A stretch of 64,000 nt of DNA, taken from the NCBI GenBank assembly GCA_973895155.1, contig OZ316893.1, positions 4,278,001 to 4,342,000 on the forward strand. The letters are read 5' to 3'. Made by a program: the position numbers and the translations under genes. The notes under the pieces are model-generated. The model was given only the letters and a program-made list of their open reading frames with translations, was not told where the DNA came from and made no database searches. Below are positions 1 through 10,192 of the stretch, one piece after another (position 1 is the first letter of the stretch; the number at the start of each line of letters is the position of its first letter). This DNA comes from Marsupella aquatica. Its lineage: Eukaryota > Marchantiophyta.

Positions 1-225
1 AGGGGCCCATTTGTAGTAGTTACTACTCACCCAAATTCCACTTACACTCTCCGTGAATTGGATGGAGCAATTCATCGTGTGCCTTATGCAGGAAAAAGAG
101 TGAAAATATTCAAAAGGCGAACACGTTTTTTAGAGGAAGATCCCATCGATTCAGACCAAGAAGAGGAAGAAGAAGAAGAAGATGAAGAACCTGAAAAGCA
201 AGAGGAAGAAATATTCATTGAGTAA
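1..225 (+). pseudogene. C-terminal end of a Ty3/gypsy polyprotein (cut by window edge)
   Basis: The first frame is open from base 1 to a TAA at 223-225. It encodes about 74 residues. The opening (GPFVVVTTHPNSTYTLREL, then a DG and an AGKRVKIFKRR stretch) matches the tail that follows integrase in plant Ty3/gypsy polyproteins, where a 'GPF.V...P.G.Y.L.ELDG' block precedes a basic 'GKRLK.F' segment. It ends in a strongly acidic Glu/Asp tail (about residues 44-74). The rest of the element lies left of the window. The LTR-like region that follows on the same strand fits a 3' end here. Family assignment is by motif only; whether the element is intact cannot be judged. Confidence 0.65.
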
Positions 226-230
226 AGTAA

Positions 231-330
231 GAGATTAGTAGGGGTGACTATTAAGTGTGGTGCAGACTACAAGATGCACAAGATTAGTAGAGGTGACTAT
301 TAAGTGTGGTGCAGACCGGAGGCTGCACAG
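231..330 (+). repeat. Two-copy tandem repeat, about 50 bp, after the gypsy stop codon
   Basis: A unit beginning GATTAGTAGGGGTGACTATT occurs at 233 and again at 282 with few changes, and a third partial copy follows near 332. It lies between the gypsy stop and the LTR-like region, where a polypurine tract would be expected, but no single clean tract can be chosen. Confidence 0.7.
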
Positions 331-428
331 GTTTAGTAGGGGTGATATGTCGTGGGGATTCTTTGTTTAGTAAGTTCCTCCTAAGTATAGCTTAGTAGTA
401 TAGGATAGTAGTTTAAATTCTCGCATAT

Positions 429-724
429 GCAGTCTATAGTGTGCATGCTACAGTGCACAACCTACAGTGTGCATGCTACAGTACACGGTCTATAGTATGC
501 ATGCTATATTGTTCGATCTACAGTGTGCATGCTACAGTGCAAGACCTACAGTGTACAATCTACAGTGTGCATGCTACAATGTACATGCTACAGTGTACGA
601 TCTACAGTGTGCATGCTACAGTGTACAATCTACAGTGTGCATGTTACAGTGTACGATCTACAGTATGCATGCTATAGTGTACGATCTACAGTGTGCATAC
701 TACAGTGTATTGTCTACAGTTGCT
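429..724 (+). repeat. Minisatellite of 14-bp units arranged mostly as 28-bp dimers
   Basis: About twenty copies of a 14-bp unit of the form CTACAGTGTGCATG or CTACAGTGTACAAT run head to tail. Most are paired into 28-bp dimers, and two single 14-bp units break the dimer phase. Apparent short ORFs here are only readings of the repeat. A TATA-like promoter lies about 105 bp downstream, so the array probably sits in the U3 part of the gypsy 3' LTR; that placement is inferred. Confidence 0.85.
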
Positions 725-828
725 CCACTCACGTAACTACAGTACTAGCACACTTACTTGCCTTGGATGTGTGACACATGGCTTCCATCCGTGTGCCATG
801 CTTGATCCGTGTGCTTGAGGTGTGAGCA

Positions 829-840
829 CTATAAATAAAG
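829..840 (+). promoter_or_regulatory. TATA-box-like promoter of the LTR
   Basis: CTATAAATAAAG stands upstream of a CT-rich hairpin-forming stretch (GGAGAGGGG / CTCCCC). It follows the minisatellite and precedes a region that could be R/U5, as in plant LTR promoters. No transcription evidence is available. Confidence 0.5.
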
Positions 841-939
841 AGGAGAGGGGCTCTCTCCCCTCACTCCCCATTTTTCATCAACTAAGTTGTGAAGTCTTAA
901 AAATCCATTGGACTTGATGATCTCTTCTATGAATATAAC

Positions 940-1217
940 CCTTATGAAGTAGACCCACTCATGCACTCTTGCTTAGAGCTTCGGCTCGGCCAGGGATATT
1001 TTGTATGAGTCGGACCTTCAGAAAGTGTTGTCATTTGATAGGAGATGGTTATTAAGTTCTAAAAGAGTTGGAAAGTGCTCAACAATGCCTTGACATCATA
1101 TGCTCCCTTTTGGGTGAAATCCTTATGAAGTAGACTCACTCATGCACTCTTGCTTCGAGCTTCGGCTCGGCCAGAGGTATTTTGTATGAGTTGGACCTTC
1201 AGATAGTATTTTCATTC
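940..1217 (+). repeat. Direct repeat with about 181-bp period in LTR-like region
   Basis: A block starting CCTTATGAAGTAGAC and ending near GGACCTTCAG occurs at about 940-1035 and again at about 1121-1217 with few mismatches. Both contain the GCTTCGGCTCGGCCAG motif. It lies downstream of the TATA box and is probably an internal LTR duplication. Confidence 0.75.
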
Positions 1218-1585
1218 AAAAGAAGATCAACCTATTAAGATAAACATCTGCATGTATATACTTAGAGTTAACTCAATGCATGATATTTGTTTGAAATGGA
1301 TGATCTTTTTGTTGAATGATTCTATCTCTTGTCATTAGAATGAAAATTAGTTGGATGGAATATTTGATAGTACAATAATGCCCAGACCAGTACCTATTCT
1401 TCCTCTCCCTAATCCTTTCCTTATTAGAATTCATGTACTCCAAAAAGAGATAATGCACCAGCATATGACTTTTCACTTTGAAGAAGCATTTGCAACTGCG
1501 GTATTAAATTCAATAGAGCCAATTGTATACCCTTATGTAGTTTACGGGCAGGATTGGGCTTGCACAATTTTTATCTTGTATTGAG

Positions 1586-1795
1586 ATGGATCTCAACAAA
1601 CCTCCCTCCGATGAGCCTCCCGTTTCTTTCTCGTTGGGAGATATTCGTTTTGTAACTCGACCCAAGGTAGCTGCCAAGGAGGCAATAGTCCGTAGGTATG
1701 GAGAAAAGGGTTATGATGTTGTGCTTTCATCCACGGAACCGTTCCTTGTGGTGTCTGCTACCCAGTCTAGAATAGTAATCATGATCTTAACTTAA
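1586..1795 (+). CDS. Unidentified short ORF (69 aa)
   Basis: An ATG-initiated 69-residue ORF starts MDLNKPPSDEPPVSFSLGD. It contains a mixed charged segment and no motif I recognise. Codon composition is not obviously random, so it could be an exon or a retroelement leader fragment. There is no supporting neighbour on the same strand, and it may be chance. Confidence 0.2.
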   Translation: MDLNKPPSDEPPVSFSLGDIRFVTRPKVAAKEAIVRRYGEKGYDVVLSSTEPFLVVSATQSRIVIMILT

Positions 1796-1953
1796 GTTCT
1801 CTCTTGACACTAGCAGCCATAGACCCGGTGCTTCCTCAAGAACCACATTTTTCCCCCAGACAGCGCTCCATCATCATTTGACGATGAGATTTTTGATTCA
1901 TGTCAAAGGACTGCAGCATAATATGGAAAAGATTAAGAACAAGAACCTATCCA

Positions 1954-2516
1954 TTAAGAACTAGGACCACTGAGATTCTGAGAAAATCTATTAAACCTTT
2001 CGATTAGGACATCTCGTTGTTCCTCATCTAAATTGTTATATTTGTTCGTAAACAATGCGATTTTGTCAGAAGTAGTAGTCCCAAGAACATATATTTCTGG
2101 AAGCATAGAAATATCCTGTCGAATAACTCGACAGACTGAGTCAAACTCCAACTCGTCAGTTTTGGGTATGTTGTAAAGAGCATCATTTGCGACATCGACA
2201 ATCCGGTTTGCTTGTTTGAGGATAGCCCATAACCTTGTATTTGTAACTAAAAAGTTCCACTTCTTGCTACAAGCTCCAAGCCGAATAAGATCTCGGACCC
2301 TATCGATAACCAAATCATTATCGAGGTGTCGATATCCACGCAATCTTTCAATTGAAATAAAGTGTTCGTAGAGTATTGGCCAAATGTTTGAAATGACCAA
2401 ACATCTGGTATTCCTTCAATGAGACTAGAGGTTTCATCCAGCGTATCCCATATTGTTTTCTGTTTCTTTTCATGAGATGAAAGGAAATCTCGAGCCTCAT
2501 TCAAAAGTTGGCTCAT
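1954..2516 (-). pseudogene. F-box-like coding relic, downstream copy (frameshifted)
   Basis: On the minus strand, an N-terminal piece (from about 2516, with EGIPDV near 2410) and a C-terminal piece (about 2400 to a stop at 1954) lie in different frames. Together they show the order seen in the neighbouring ORF: a (L/I)PD start, a V...IWP segment, an acidic gap, then L..C..W..LV.NT (LGACSKKWNFLVTNTRLW). This pattern resembles a divergent F-box, a roughly 45-residue domain that binds SKP1 in SCF ubiquitin ligases. The frame change near 2400 breaks the F-box itself, so this copy is probably not functional unless the break is an assembly error. Assignment is by pattern only. Confidence 0.4.
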
Positions 2517-2581
2517 CCTGCTTTTATCATATCACAAAACATTGTTAGAAGACATACGATGCGCTTGGTCACGTAAGTTAA

Positions 2582-3133
2582 CTAGAATTCCTTAAAAGCG
2601 TAGATGTCACCCTCAAGGTATCCAACTTCGTGGCATCTGACTGTAAATTTCCATTTTTCAAGAGGGTGAAGAGCATCGTAAGTCTTCGCGAAGAGTTCCC
2701 TAAGATCTCTGGACATTGACCCCATGAATTTAATTCTTGGGTATTTCTGGAAGAAACTTTGAATTGTTGATGAGAGAGACTCATTTCCGATCGGTTTAGT
2801 AGGATTTCCTGGGAAAGCCAAATCTAATAAACTCAACTTGATTACACCCAGAAGATAGGTATTCCCAACAAGGTGGCGCCATCTGCGACACACCGAAGAT
2901 AGTCCTACAAACTCATCCAATTCCTTTATTGAGAAATTTCCTGCATTAGCCGAGGAATTAAAAGTCTCCTTGGTCCGAGGCCATATCAATTCCACGACAA
3001 TGAAATCTGGAAGTCCAGGTAGTAGTGTTTCAACAAATACAGAATATCCCGCCAGTAGACCATCTTGGCTTCTGTCCAAAACGTCAAATATTGGGCATAG
3101 ATATCTGAAGCTCTCCAGACAAGGTTCGCCCAT
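2582..3133 (-). CDS. F-box-like protein, upstream copy
   Basis: The first ATG in this open frame is at 3133; the stop is at 2582, giving about 183 residues. Around residues 37-100 it reads LPGLPDFIVVELIWP, then a gap, then GLSSVCRRWRHLVGNTYLLG. This fits the F-box layout (LPD..V..IWP ... L..VC..W..L). The C-terminal half has no recognised repeats such as kelch or LRR. It sits directly upstream of the frameshifted paralogue, suggesting a tandem duplication or two domains of one gene. Its 5' side abuts the palindrome-rich tandem array at about 3164, so upstream exons or the promoter may have been replaced. It could be a fragment rather than a working gene. Confidence 0.45.
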   Translation of the reverse strand: MGEPCLESFRYLCPIFDVLDRSQDGLLAGYSVFVETLLPGLPDFIVVELIWPRTKETFNSSANAGNFSIKELDEFVGLSSVCRRWRHLVGNTYLLGVIKLSLLDLAFPGNPTKPIGNESLSSTIQSFFQKYPRIKFMGSMSRDLRELFAKTYDALHPLEKWKFTVRCHEVGYLEGDIYAFKEF

Positions 3134-3163
3134 GACTCTTTTCAGCCAAATGATATATCCCAA

Positions 3164-4680
3164 AGATTATTTTCACGCGACTGGTCGCGTCTACAAATCA
3201 GAATGCATAAACAATTCTTTGAGAGACTGATTTTTTCGGGTCACAACATGAAATCATAAATGTTGCTTCGTCCTCTAACAGAACCAGTCAATGAGAGAGC
3301 AACCTCAGACGCGACTGGTCGCGTCAACTGAACCTAAACAACTATATCCACTGAACCTTCTGTGGAGATTTGGATATGGTACGCGCTCAGTAAATCTATC
3401 CAGTTTCCTTCTCACACGCGACTGGTCGCGTCAATTGGTCCTAAAAGGAACCTTACCTCCTCTAACAGAGCGAGTTAATGAGAGATCTACGTCAGACGCG
3501 ACTAGTCACGTCAATTGGTCCTAAAAGGAACCTGACCTCCTCTAACAGAACCAGTCAATGAGAGAGCAACCTCAGACGCGACTGGTCACGTCAACTGAAC
3601 CTAAACAACTATATCCACTGAACCTTCTGTGGAGATTTGGATATGGTACGCGCTTAGTAAATCTATCCAGTTTCCTTCTCACACGCGACTGGTCGCATCA
3701 ACTGGTCCTAAAAGGAACCTTACCTCCTCTAACAGAGCCAGTCAATGAGAGATCTACGTCAGACGCGACTAGTCACGTCAACTGGTCCTAAAAGGAACCC
3801 TACCTCCTCTAACAGAACCAGTCAATGAGAGAGCAACCTCAGACGCGACTGGTCGCGTCAACTGAACCTAAACAACTATATCCACTGAACCTTCCTTGTG
3901 GAGATTTGGATATGGTACGCGCTTAGTAAATCTATCCAGTTTCCTTCTCACACGTGACTAGTCACGTCAACTGGTCCTAAAAGGAACCTTACCTCCTCTA
4001 ACAGAACCAGTCAATGAGAGAGCAACCTCAAACACGACTGGTCGCGTCAACTGAACCTAAACAACTATATCCACTGAACCTTCTGTGGAGATTTGGATAT
4101 GGTACGCGCTCAGTAAATCTATCCAGTTTCCTTCTCACACGCGACTGGTCGCGTCAACTGGTCCTAAAAGGAACCTTACCTCCTCTAACAGAGCCAGTCA
4201 ATGAGAGATCTACGTCAGACGCGACTAGTCACGTCAACTGGTCCTAAAAGGAACCCTACCTCCTCTAACAGAACCAGTCAATGAGAGAGCTACCTCAGAC
4301 GTGACTGGTCACGTTAACTGAACCTAAACAACTATATCCACTGCACCTTCCTTGTGGAGATTTAGATATGGTACGCGCTCAGTAAATCTATCCAGTTTCC
4401 TTCTCACACGCGACTGGTCGCGTCGACTGGTCCTAAAAGGAACCTTACCTCCTCTAACAGAGCGAGTCAATGAGAGATCTACGTCAGACGCGACTGGTCG
4501 CGTCAACTGAACCTAAACAACTATATCCACTGAACATTTTGTGGAGATTTGGATATGGTACGCGCTCAATAAATCTATCCAATTTCCTTCTCACACGCGA
4601 CTGGTCGCATCAACTGGTCCTAAAAAGAACCTCACAGTATTTTCACGCGACTGGTCGCGTCAACAGCTCAAACAACTTTT
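3164..4680. repeat. Complex tandem array with 17 hyphenated palindromes
   Basis: Unit length alternates around 267 bp with shorter (about 189 bp) variants. Each unit contains an 'AACTGAACCTAAACAACTATATCC' type block, a TGGAGATTTGGATATGGTACGC block and several 16-bp motifs ACGCGAC-NN-GTCGCGT. I located 17 of these, starting at 3175, 3309, 3416, 3496, 3576, 3683, 3763, 3843, 3952, 4032, 4139, 4219, 4299, 4408, 4488, 4595 and 4645. The 77-aa ORFs that appear in the array are by-products of the repeat. The first and last copies share a TTTTC flank. Confidence 0.9.
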
Positions 4681-6060
4681 GGACAATAGGATAATACAGT
4701 GATATAACTGTGATTACTGACCGGTATGGACAAGGAAATCTGAGTAAGCATGATTTCATTCATTTGTATTCATTCATGAACTTTACAATAATTCAGATGT
4801 TTGAGCTCTGTCATTGTGAAACTATTATATATTAGAAGTTTAGAGAATGATCCAGCTAAGATGATTCAATTTAGCAGTCTACTGGTTGTATTCGTCAATT
4901 AAAGGATTCAGTGTAATGAGATTCACATAACATGAGAGTTTATATGATTAAATTCACAGCGTGCAAGTTTGTAATGACTTACTTAAGACGATTCAGGTTG
5001 TATTTTAATTAGTGAGTTTGTATGATTCACACATATTTGAGTTTACAAACAAACCGCATTATGAAAACTGTGCTTAACAATCAAGAGAAATTTTAGCAAA
5101 CCACAATCAATACCAGCAGAAAATGTAGAAATTACACCTGAATTCTGAAAAATTGATGTAATCGTCTGAGAGATTGACGTCCAAGCACTTGAACACCTTG
5201 CTGCGGCATTCCAGAAAGTAAATATAAGATTGAAGATATTAATATGCTAAGCAACAACAACACAGCTTCTATACTTCTATACATAGAGCTTCGCTGCCAC
5301 CAATTGAATAACATGTGCTTAATGCTAAGGAGCTCATTATGTCGAGTTAAAAAGACTCTTTCAGAAGTACAATCAAAGCTATGGATAGGCAAACTGAGCA
5401 TGAATAAAAGCGCACTAAACCTGAAGATTCAAAGAGGTGAAACAAACCTGAATGTTGAATGGAAGGAGCTAAAACAAGCTGCCAAAAAGTAGTTCGAGCT
5501 GCTGAAACACGTTGATCGAGCTGATATGAGCTTAAAATTGGCTGACACGAGCTGATACAAGCACTCCCAAAAAGCTAGCTGCAACGAACTAGCAAACTAG
5601 AAGTGAATACGAGCTGTAAATGCGAACTGCAATGCGCCAACGAGCTTCTGGTCGAAACGATGGACAACTACTAAGAGCTGCAACGCGCCGACAAGCACCT
5701 GACCACAACAAACGAGCTGCAACGACAAAAATGAAATCCAGGGCAGGAGCGAGAGCGAGAGCGACAAGAGCAGGCGCGCGAAAGTCTAGGGAGCGAGAAA
5801 CAACAACAATGAACAATGAACTCGAGACCGTGGGCGCCGACACTAAGGAAGGACTAATTAGGGTATTGTTTTAGCATAACCCTAATAACAGCCTAGCGAC
5901 AAGAAGGTTCCAGATGATCTCCGTACACTCCACCATCGACTGAACAAACTATGCAATCGTGAAAAAAGATTACCGAATTCCTTTTGATTTTCCGTACTAA
6001 AGGAGATTTCTATTTGATTGTCAATTTGAAATTTAAACCGTTAATTATGCAACTGTGAAA
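4681..6060. other. AT-rich intergenic sequence, no gene seen
   Basis: No coding signal is convincing. Around 5500-5800 a loose GAGCTG-rich stretch and a GA-rich run (about 5750-5800) produce short basic ORFs on both strands that look like low-complexity artefacts. Confidence 0.4.
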
Positions 6061-6067
6061 GATTGTT

Positions 6068-6345
6068 AGTGTGGACCCCCGGATCCGGATCCGGATCCGT
6101 ATCTTCACTATATCTACCAATTCAAATCCAAAATATGAACGAACGACAACTTTCTCACGATCGTTCCATCACGTAGTGGAGGCGAACTTCAAAATCATTC
6201 CATTTTGGTAGTGGAGACCGTCGGATCCGGATCCGTACTCCACTCTCTATCTTGCAAATTCAAACCCTTACTCTAAACAACGTAAAATGATTCTCACGGT
6301 CGGGGAGAACCGATATTAAAAATCAATCCTATACAATGATTCTCA
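6068..6345. repeat. Diverged duplicate block with GGATCC runs
   Basis: GGATCCGGATCCGGATCCGT near 6080 and a shorter GGATCC run near 6220 head two diverged copies of a block that also contains a CTCACGATCG / CTCACGGTCGG segment. No coding content is evident. Confidence 0.5.
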
Positions 6346-7196
6346 CGACTGAAGACTCAACCAATTTTCAAAATCAAAATTGAGTCCAGATGAACACATC
6401 CTCCATGGAGTCAATAGACTGATCTCATTGCTCACGGATCATTCTTCATTTTCAGTTTCTCCTGACCAGGATACTAGCTAGGCTCTCAGCGGAGGCTGAT
6501 CCAAGGCACATTTGAGGTGGAGCAAATTGGATCATTCGACTATTCCAGTCGGAGGCAGAGCTCATTCAAGCAACGCTGGCTCAGTTCTTGTTGTATCACC
6601 TTCAATCTTGGGGAGAGCACATCCGATCAAGCAAGAGAGTTGCGACGAAGCGAGACGACAAACATTTAGAACCTCCATAGTCTGCCTCATTCATCAAAGC
6701 ATTCTAGCGGACCAACAAAGAGCGGCTATTCTGAAATCATAGTCTGGTCGAGGATTTTGATCTTGATACGATCAACAAGTTGTCATTCTCTGGTGGTGGG
6801 ATTCGATCACGATACTCAAGGAAATTGGAGTTCGAAGGAGGAGGCTTAGTTGGCTGGGACGAGGAGGGTACGCTGGAAGGAAGAGGCTTGGCTGGGAGGA
6901 GGGTTTCCGCCAACATCGGAGGGTTGCCGCCAACATTGCTGAGACCACACGCAACTGAATAACTTGTAAGTATCAATCAGCATTAATTCCACAATAAATG
7001 AGGAGAGTAGTTGCCTTAAATCACGCATTCAATGCATGAATTGAGTCAATGAAGTTATGGTCCAATTTCTCACTCCGATTTTGATCAATCCGTGTTTCAA
7101 GTCCAATACAGAAGCAATGTATCAGAAGTACTAGTAGAGGATCCGAATGAATTCTCTAGTCTAAAATTGTATGGCGTACGCGTATAGTTGTCCGTA
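6346..7196. other. Intergenic sequence, nothing supported
   Basis: Overlapping short ORFs occur on both strands at 6737-7028, but none has a recognisable domain or shows frame-consistent extension. Confidence 0.3.
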
Positions 7197-7202
7197 CGTT
7201 TT

Positions 7203-8155
7203 GCTATTGTTTATTGTAGTCGACGGCCTATCAAAACGAAACGTAATCGAGGTCCATTTTTCAGATCTTCCTGATCTCAACTTGCTAGTAGGATGACCTG
7301 TTTTTTGGTTACACATGCAGTTCGTCACGCGCACAGTCGAGTGAACCAATTTATCTCATGTCTTTTGATATTGTTTATTGTAGTCGACAGCCTAGCGAAT
7401 TGGCCAGAAATCTATTTTAAAACCAACATGTTCGTTTCATCACGCGCACGGTCGCGTTAATGTTTTAGAGGTCAACGAAAGTTCTGCACTCTTAGACGTA
7501 ATCGCCCTTTATTTCAGAGATCTTCCTGATCTCAACTTGTTAGTAGGATGACCTGTTTTTTGGTTACACATGTAGTTCGTCACGCGCACAGTCTCGTGAA
7601 CCAATTTATCTCGTGTCTTTTGATAATGTTTATTGTAGTCGAAAGCCTAGAGAATTGGCCAGAAAGCTATTTTGAAACCGAGTTCTGATTCACGCGACCG
7701 GTCGCGTTAATGTTTTAGAGGTCAGCGAAAGCTCTGCACTCTTAGACGTAATCGCCCTTTATTTCTCAGATCTTTCTGATCTCAACTTGTTAGTAGGATG
7801 ACCTATTTTTTGGGTTACACATGTAGTTCATCACGCGCACAGTCATGTGAACCAATTTATCTTGATATTGTTTATTGTAGTCGACTGCCCAGCGAATTGG
7901 CCAGAAATATATTTTAAAACCGAGGTCTTCGTTTCATCACGCGCCCGGTCGCGTTAATGTTTTAGAGGTCAGCGAAAGCTCTGCACTCTTAGACGTAATC
8001 GCCCTTTATTTCTCAGATCTGCCTGATCTCAACTTGTTAGTAGGATGACCTATTTTTGGTTACACATGTAGTTCATCACGCGCATAGTCGCGTGAACCAA
8101 TTTATCTCAGGTCTTTTTGATATTGTTTATTGTAGTCGACAGCCTAGCGAATTGT
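7203..8155. repeat. Tandem array, about 250-bp units, four copies
   Basis: The anchor GATCTTCCTGATCTCAACTT (variants) starts at 7264, 7519, 7769 and 8016, giving periods of 255, 250 and 247 bp. Each unit carries one or two CACGCG...GTCGCG-type motifs. The one at 7692-7707 is a perfect palindrome (ACGCGACCGGTCGCGT); others have one decayed arm. Each unit also contains TATTGTTTATTGTAGTCGAC. Confidence 0.9.
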
Positions 8156-8356
8156 TAGTCAAAGGAATCTCGATTTTTCCTTGATTGCAAAAATGGTTAC
8201 ATCGATCCCGAAGGACTTTGGATGTGGAATCCATATCCACTAGCACTATCCAGGAATTTAAGCTACATAGTATCTATAACAAGTTCTAACTTGAACTACT
8301 CTTGAATCTGTAGTTCTAATCTTCGACTACTCAAAATATTGTTGACTTCGATCGAG

Positions 8357-8785
8357 TCAGTCATTCCAAGATGAAGGCATCCACTCATCGGTGTCTGGTG
8401 TGGATTCCCTTGAATCCAGAAATTCTTCCTTTGCCCAAGTCCTAACGTCCATAGATTTTCTCGGCTTGCTCTTTCTGTAATACAAATCAGAATCTTCGTT
8501 CATCTCTAATTGCCTTTTCTTCGGTGCGTCCACTTTCTTGGCCTCCTTCTTGACTGTCTTAGCGTCTGTTGCTGCTTCCCCCGAAATGGATTCGACGCAT
8601 GCTCTGGCCAACTTCTCCCCCCTCGAAATGGATTCCACGAGGGCTTTGCCCTTTAACTTCTCCCCTGATGCCATCTTTGTAGTCATCTCTGTCGGATTGG
8701 TCTCCATCTGATCTTCCATCGACAAATGTGGCAAACAATGTCGTCTCTCACAAAACATTTGACCCGATTTAGTCACCGTAAACAT
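8357..8785 (-). CDS. Unidentified charged protein (142 aa) with internal repeat
   Basis: An ATG-initiated ORF encodes a Lys/Glu-rich protein. Near residues 42-70 a segment is repeated: GEKLKGKALVESIS then GEKLARACVESIS. The C-terminus is acidic with Asp-Glu-Trp. A second short open segment on the same strand (ATG near 8897, MTTPLSSKNEDVSTDDSEGS...) ends with a stop shortly upstream and could be an upstream exon, because a GT lies near the stop. I do not recognise the family. It lies between two palindrome-bearing arrays and may belong to the same repeat family; that is an inference. Confidence 0.35.
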   Translation of the reverse strand: MFTVTKSGQMFCERRHCLPHLSMEDQMETNPTEMTTKMASGEKLKGKALVESISRGEKLARACVESISGEAATDAKTVKKEAKKVDAPKKRQLEMNEDSDLYYRKSKPRKSMDVRTWAKEEFLDSRESTPDTDEWMPSSWND

Positions 8786-9204
8786 TATATTACATCGCTA
8801 ACACATTCTGTAAGGAGTACCACGAATTCGATACGTCGAACCTTCTGAATCGTCCGTCGAAACATCCTCATTCTTTGAGCTCAGCGGAGTAGTCATCGCC
8901 CTTCAAACAAGAGATGCTGACCGAGACTAAGAATTGGAAATGAGAGAGCTGATGTGCGAATAGATTATCCAGTAGCCAAAAAGTGGAATGCGTGGGGGAA
9001 TGAGCAATAGAGATCATCTCAATGCTTTATACTGTTTAGTCTCCACTAGTCATTGTACATAGTGGTTTCTAGAAGAGGGTGCGCGTTTGACTGGCGCGTA
9101 TTAGAATTGGCGGGAAGTTCAGTTGTCCTCTAATTATGACTTTAATTTCACGTTTGGCGACCGCCCCGGGAATACTGATTGCTAGTGAAGTACTGAGATT
9201 TCTT

Positions 9205-9370
9205 ATGAAGGTCAGTAGTTACTGACTGTCCGGTGTCCACTCATTGGTAAACTGGTACTGTCCACTCATTTTTCCTGAGTGGAGTTGAAATGATTGTTCG
9301 TAATCGATTGTAGTCGTTCTCATTCACTTGAAATGACTGACGGACCATGCATTATCTTTACCGGTATGTG
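9205..9370. repeat. Block duplicated at about 9925-10060
   Basis: Sequences around TTACTGACTGTCC, CTGAGTGGA, AATCGATT and GACGGACCATGCAT occur here in the same order as at about 9925-10060. This indicates an older segmental duplication that flanks the 146-bp tandem array. Confidence 0.65.
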
Positions 9371-9371
9371 T

Positions 9372-9830
9372 GATGCCTTTAGATCCGTAATTGTATCTTC
9401 TTGTCTCGCGTGCAATCGTATCTTACTTATGAAGTACCAATTACGAGCTAGAGTTTGGGCCTAGCCTTCTAGCTTCTACGTCGTAGACCCTGTACCCTCT
9501 GACTAAGGTCACGCGACATGCCTTTAGATCCGTAATTGTATCTTCCTATCTCACGCGCAATCGTATCTTACTTATGAAGTACCAATTACGAGCTAGAGTT
9601 TGGGCCTAGCCTTCTAGCTTCTACGTCGTAGACCCTGTACCCTCTGACTAAGGTCACGTGACATGCCTTTAGATCCGTAATTGTATCTTCCTGTCTCACG
9701 CGCAATCGTATCTTACTTATGAAGTACCAAGTACGAGCTAGAGTTTGGGCCTAGCCTTCTAGCTTCTATGTCGTAGACCCTGTTATCCCTACACCCTCTG
9801 ACTAAGGTCACGCGACTAGTCGCGTGCAGG
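9372..9830. repeat. Tandem array, about 146-bp units, three copies, ending in an 18-bp palindrome
   Basis: GCCTTTAGATCCGTAATTGT starts at 9374, 9519 and 9665 (periods 145 and 146 bp). Each unit ends with a GGTCACGCGAC or GGTCACGTGAC half-site. The last copy ends in the perfect palindrome CACGCGACTAGTCGCGTG at 9809-9826. Confidence 0.9.
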
Positions 9831-10069
9831 GCAGTGCATTGACTACATTCTGCCTACTTATTGACGGTTGTGACAGGACAATGCAGTTCACTGATGTTTT
9901 ACTGGCGCTTATTAGCACTACTGTCCTTAGTAGTTACTGACTGTCCACTCATTTGTTCTGAGTGGATGTGAAATGATTGATCGTAATCGATTATGGTCAT
10001 TCTCATTCATTTGACATGATTGACGGACCATGCATAGTCTGTTGCCGGTATGTGTGGTACCTCTAGGGT

Positions 10070-10087
10070 CACGCAACCAGTCGCGTG
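10070..10087. repeat. Near-palindrome CACGCAACCAGTCGCGTG
   Basis: This is the same design as the palindrome at 9809-9826 and is followed by the same GCAG...GCAGTGCATTGACTACATTCTG sequence, so the two are duplicated together. It lies about 105 bp upstream of the DUF7869-like ORF. Confidence 0.8.
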
Positions 10088-10192
10088 CAGCGCAGTGCAT
10101 TGACTACATTCTGCTTATTGACCGACGTGACAGGACAGTGCAGTGAAATTGACGGACGTGACAGGACTGTACGCTTACAGTGATATTCTCTG

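Noticed and set aside
429-724. Possible CRISPR-like array
   Set aside because: Units are directly adjacent with no unique spacers, and the context is a plant LTR; it is a minisatellite.
441-774. Overlapping ORFs of 78-89 aa rich in Cys and Tyr
   Set aside because: All three plus-strand frames are open because the 14-bp minisatellite lacks stops; the proteins are repeat readings.
3291-4694. Repeated 77-aa ORFs (MREQPQTRLV...)
   Set aside because: They recur with the array unit, overlap the palindromes, vary freely and show no domain; a by-product of the tandem repeat.
5589-5874. Basic Arg/Ala-rich ORFs on both strands
   Set aside because: GA/GC-biased low-complexity sequence gives open frames on both strands; no motif.
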